Shown: positions 12,747 through 13,862 of the stretch, piece after piece
Numbering within the stretch: position 1 is the first letter of the stretch
How the letters are laid out: the number at the start of each line of letters is the position of its first letter
NCBI GenBank assembly: GCA_946482075.1
Contig: CAMLQG010000095.1
Location: forward strand, 1 to 13,862
Direction: 5' to 3'
DNA from: an uncultured Erythrobacteraceae bacterium
GTDB lineage: Bacteria > Pseudomonadota > Alphaproteobacteria > Sphingomonadales > Sphingomonadaceae
DNA length: 13,862 bases
Made by a program: the position numbers and the translations under genes
Notes under the pieces: generated by a model
What the model saw: only the letters and a program-made list of their open reading frames with translations
The model's database searches: none
What the model was told of the DNA's origin: nothing

Positions 12747-13862
12747 CGCGACGCCCTGCCCGCGATCCGGCTGCGCGATCGATCCCGATGATCTGCTCCA
12801 GCCGCGAAAGCATCGCGGGCCATGTCCGGTTCTCCGCCACGAAGGCGCGCGCGGCCTTGCCCATGGCTTCCGAACCTGCCCCGTCGCGCAGCATGGCGGT
12901 CGCGCGGTCGGCGATATCCGCGTCGCTATCCGCAATCGCCAGGTTCATTCCGTCCGTACCGCCGATACCAGCCGCCGCCTGCGATGTCAGGAGGACGGGC
13001 CGGGCCAGAGCCATCGCTTCCAGCACCTTGTTCTGCACGCCGCGCGCGATCTCCAGAGGCACTACGACCAGATCCGCAGCCGTGACGAATGGCCGCACAT
13101 CCGCAACCTCACCCCAGACATGGCACCCGCTCACACCATCCCGCGCGAGAAGCGATGAGGGAGGATTGCGGCCGACGATGTGACATCGCGCGTCAGGGAA
13201 ATCCTGCCGGACCAGCGGCAGAATGCCGGCTGCGAGACGCTCCGCCGCCGCGATGTTCGGGGCATAGTCCATCTGGCCGGTGAAAGTCAGATGCGGGCCC
13301 GGCAGATCGGCGAAAGGCGCGCGCGCCAACGGCGCCGCCGGGTCGAAGAAGGCAATGTCGATGCCGTTGCCGAGCGTGCTTATCCCCGGCCGGATCACGG
13401 CCGCCACGCGCGATCGGAACAGCTCCGCTTCCGCGTCGCTCACCAGCAGCGTTTCGTCCGCGGCGGCGGCGAGGCGCTGCTCCTCTGCCGCCAGCAATCG
13501 GCCTTCACGGCGGTCGATCCAGGCACGCGGCCCCTTGCCGGCAAGGCCATAGGCCTCGAACTTGGCGGAATCGACATCGACCAGATCGATCACCAGCCGT
13601 CCCCGGAAATCCGCCGGCACATATTGGCCCATCTGCCCGGAGAAGACATAGATCGCATCGATCGGCCGTTCTGCCAGAGTCCAGCGAACATAGTCTGCAA
13701 GGCGATGGTTGCGAAAGGCCGCCAGGCTGACGGGCTCTCCTTTGGCCAAAGCTTCAAGCCCGGCGCGCCACAGGGGCTTTTCGCGCATCACCAGGCAATG
13801 GGTGGCCGCGACGGCCGCCAGTTCCCCCTCATGGGCGAAATCGCTGTCCTGATCGGCGAAAG
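12736..13862 (-). CDS. Exosortase A-associated glycosyltransferase (TIGR03087-like), 5' end beyond the window
   Basis: A GT4-type (GT-B fold) sugar transferase, 374 residues visible, which would add a sugar to the exopolysaccharide repeat unit on the inner face of the membrane. The acceptor-side N-terminal domain includes KPLWRAGLEALAKGEPVSLAAF and IDAIYVFSGQMGQYV. The donor domain has LTFTGQMDYAPNIAA, CHIVGRNP, VRPFVTAADLVVVPL, and the conserved GVQNKVLEAMALARPVL, whose glutamate is the family's donor-binding acid. An ATG at 13791 is not the start: the frame stays open to the window edge with family-like sequence (FADQDSDFAHEGELAAVAA), so roughly the first 20-50 residues lie outside. The stop overlaps the exosortase start by 11 bases, placing it in the same operon. 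Confidence 0.9.
   Translation of the reverse strand, partial: FADQDSDFAHEGELAAVAATHCLVMREKPLWRAGLEALAKGEPVSLAAFRNHRLADYVRWTLAERPIDAIYVFSGQMGQYVPADFRGRLVIDLVDVDSAKFEAYGLAGKGPRAWIDRREGRLLAAEEQRLAAAADETLLVSDAEAELFRSRVAAVIRPGISTLGNGIDIAFFDPAAPLARAPFADLPGPHLTFTGQMDYAPNIAAAERLAAGILPLVRQDFPDARCHIVGRNPPSSLLARDGVSGCHVWGEVADVRPFVTAADLVVVPLEIARGVQNKVLEAMALARPVLLTSQAAAGIGGTDGMNLAIADSDADIADRATAMLRDGAGSEAMGKAARAFVAENRTWPAMLSRLEQIIGIDRAAGSRAGRRDAA

Noticed and set aside
11421..12791. 456-codon rightward open frame opposite the exosortase
   Set aside because: The translation is a charged, repetitive R/D/Q/H mix typical of antisense to a membrane protein. The leftward frame shows the exosortase triad.
1..13862. 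CRISPR, tRNA, rRNA, insertion sequence, att site or phage gene
   Set aside because: No regularly spaced direct repeats, no cloverleaf with a CCA-type end, no transposase or integrase motifs were seen on reading both strands. This is visual inspection, not a covariance-model search.

Overview
The window is about 13.9 kb of GC-rich, gene-dense bacterial DNA. Several things point to an alphaproteobacterium of the order Sphingomonadales (Erythrobacter, Novosphingobium or Sphingomonas-like): the exosortase A exopolysaccharide gene set, the AFG1/ZapE ATPase beside a TCA-cycle gene, an intergenic palindrome with ATTCCCGC/GCGGGAAT arms, and protein features typical of that group. The genus cannot be fixed from sequence reading alone. 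No tRNA, rRNA, CRISPR array, insertion sequence or phage gene was seen. No stretch longer than 300 bases lacks a gene; the longest gap is 273 bases (9009-9281).

Left part (63-5362). A class I SAM-dependent methyltransferase is read leftward. Diverging from it is a rightward four-gene cluster: a sugar-transfer-associated ATP-grasp ligase, a second and unrelated ATP-grasp protein resembling D-Ala-D-Ala ligase but with an altered substrate end, a MobA-like nucleotidyltransferase, and a Wzx/MATE-type polysaccharide flippase. No glycosyltransferase lies among them. Two ligases, one nucleotide-activating enzyme and one lipid-linked-intermediate flippase suggest assembly and export of an amide- or peptide-decorated envelope molecule. 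This is the best candidate in the window for an undescribed pathway.

Middle (5476-7842). sdhB (succinate dehydrogenase iron-sulfur subunit), a PaaI-type hotdog thioesterase and zapE form a tightly coupled rightward operon: a 1-base gap, then a 4-base ATGA overlap. The sdhC, sdhD and sdhA genes are not seen beside sdhB here. A convergent gap (7843-8048) with two hairpins ends this block; one hairpin is of a dispersed repeat type.

Right part (8049-13862, all leftward). At the far end is a coupled exosortase A operon: a TIGR03087-type glycosyltransferase cut by the window edge, an exosortase fused to an EpsI domain, and a glutamine-dependent asparagine-synthase-like amidotransferase. Downstream, after a 273-base AT-rich gap holding a sigma70-like promoter and an abutting palindrome, is an RpfF-like crotonase with both catalytic glutamates of DSF (cis-2-unsaturated fatty acid signal) synthase. 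A DSF synthase next to exopolysaccharide/exosortase genes suggests, without proving it, a link between cell-cell signalling and the envelope.
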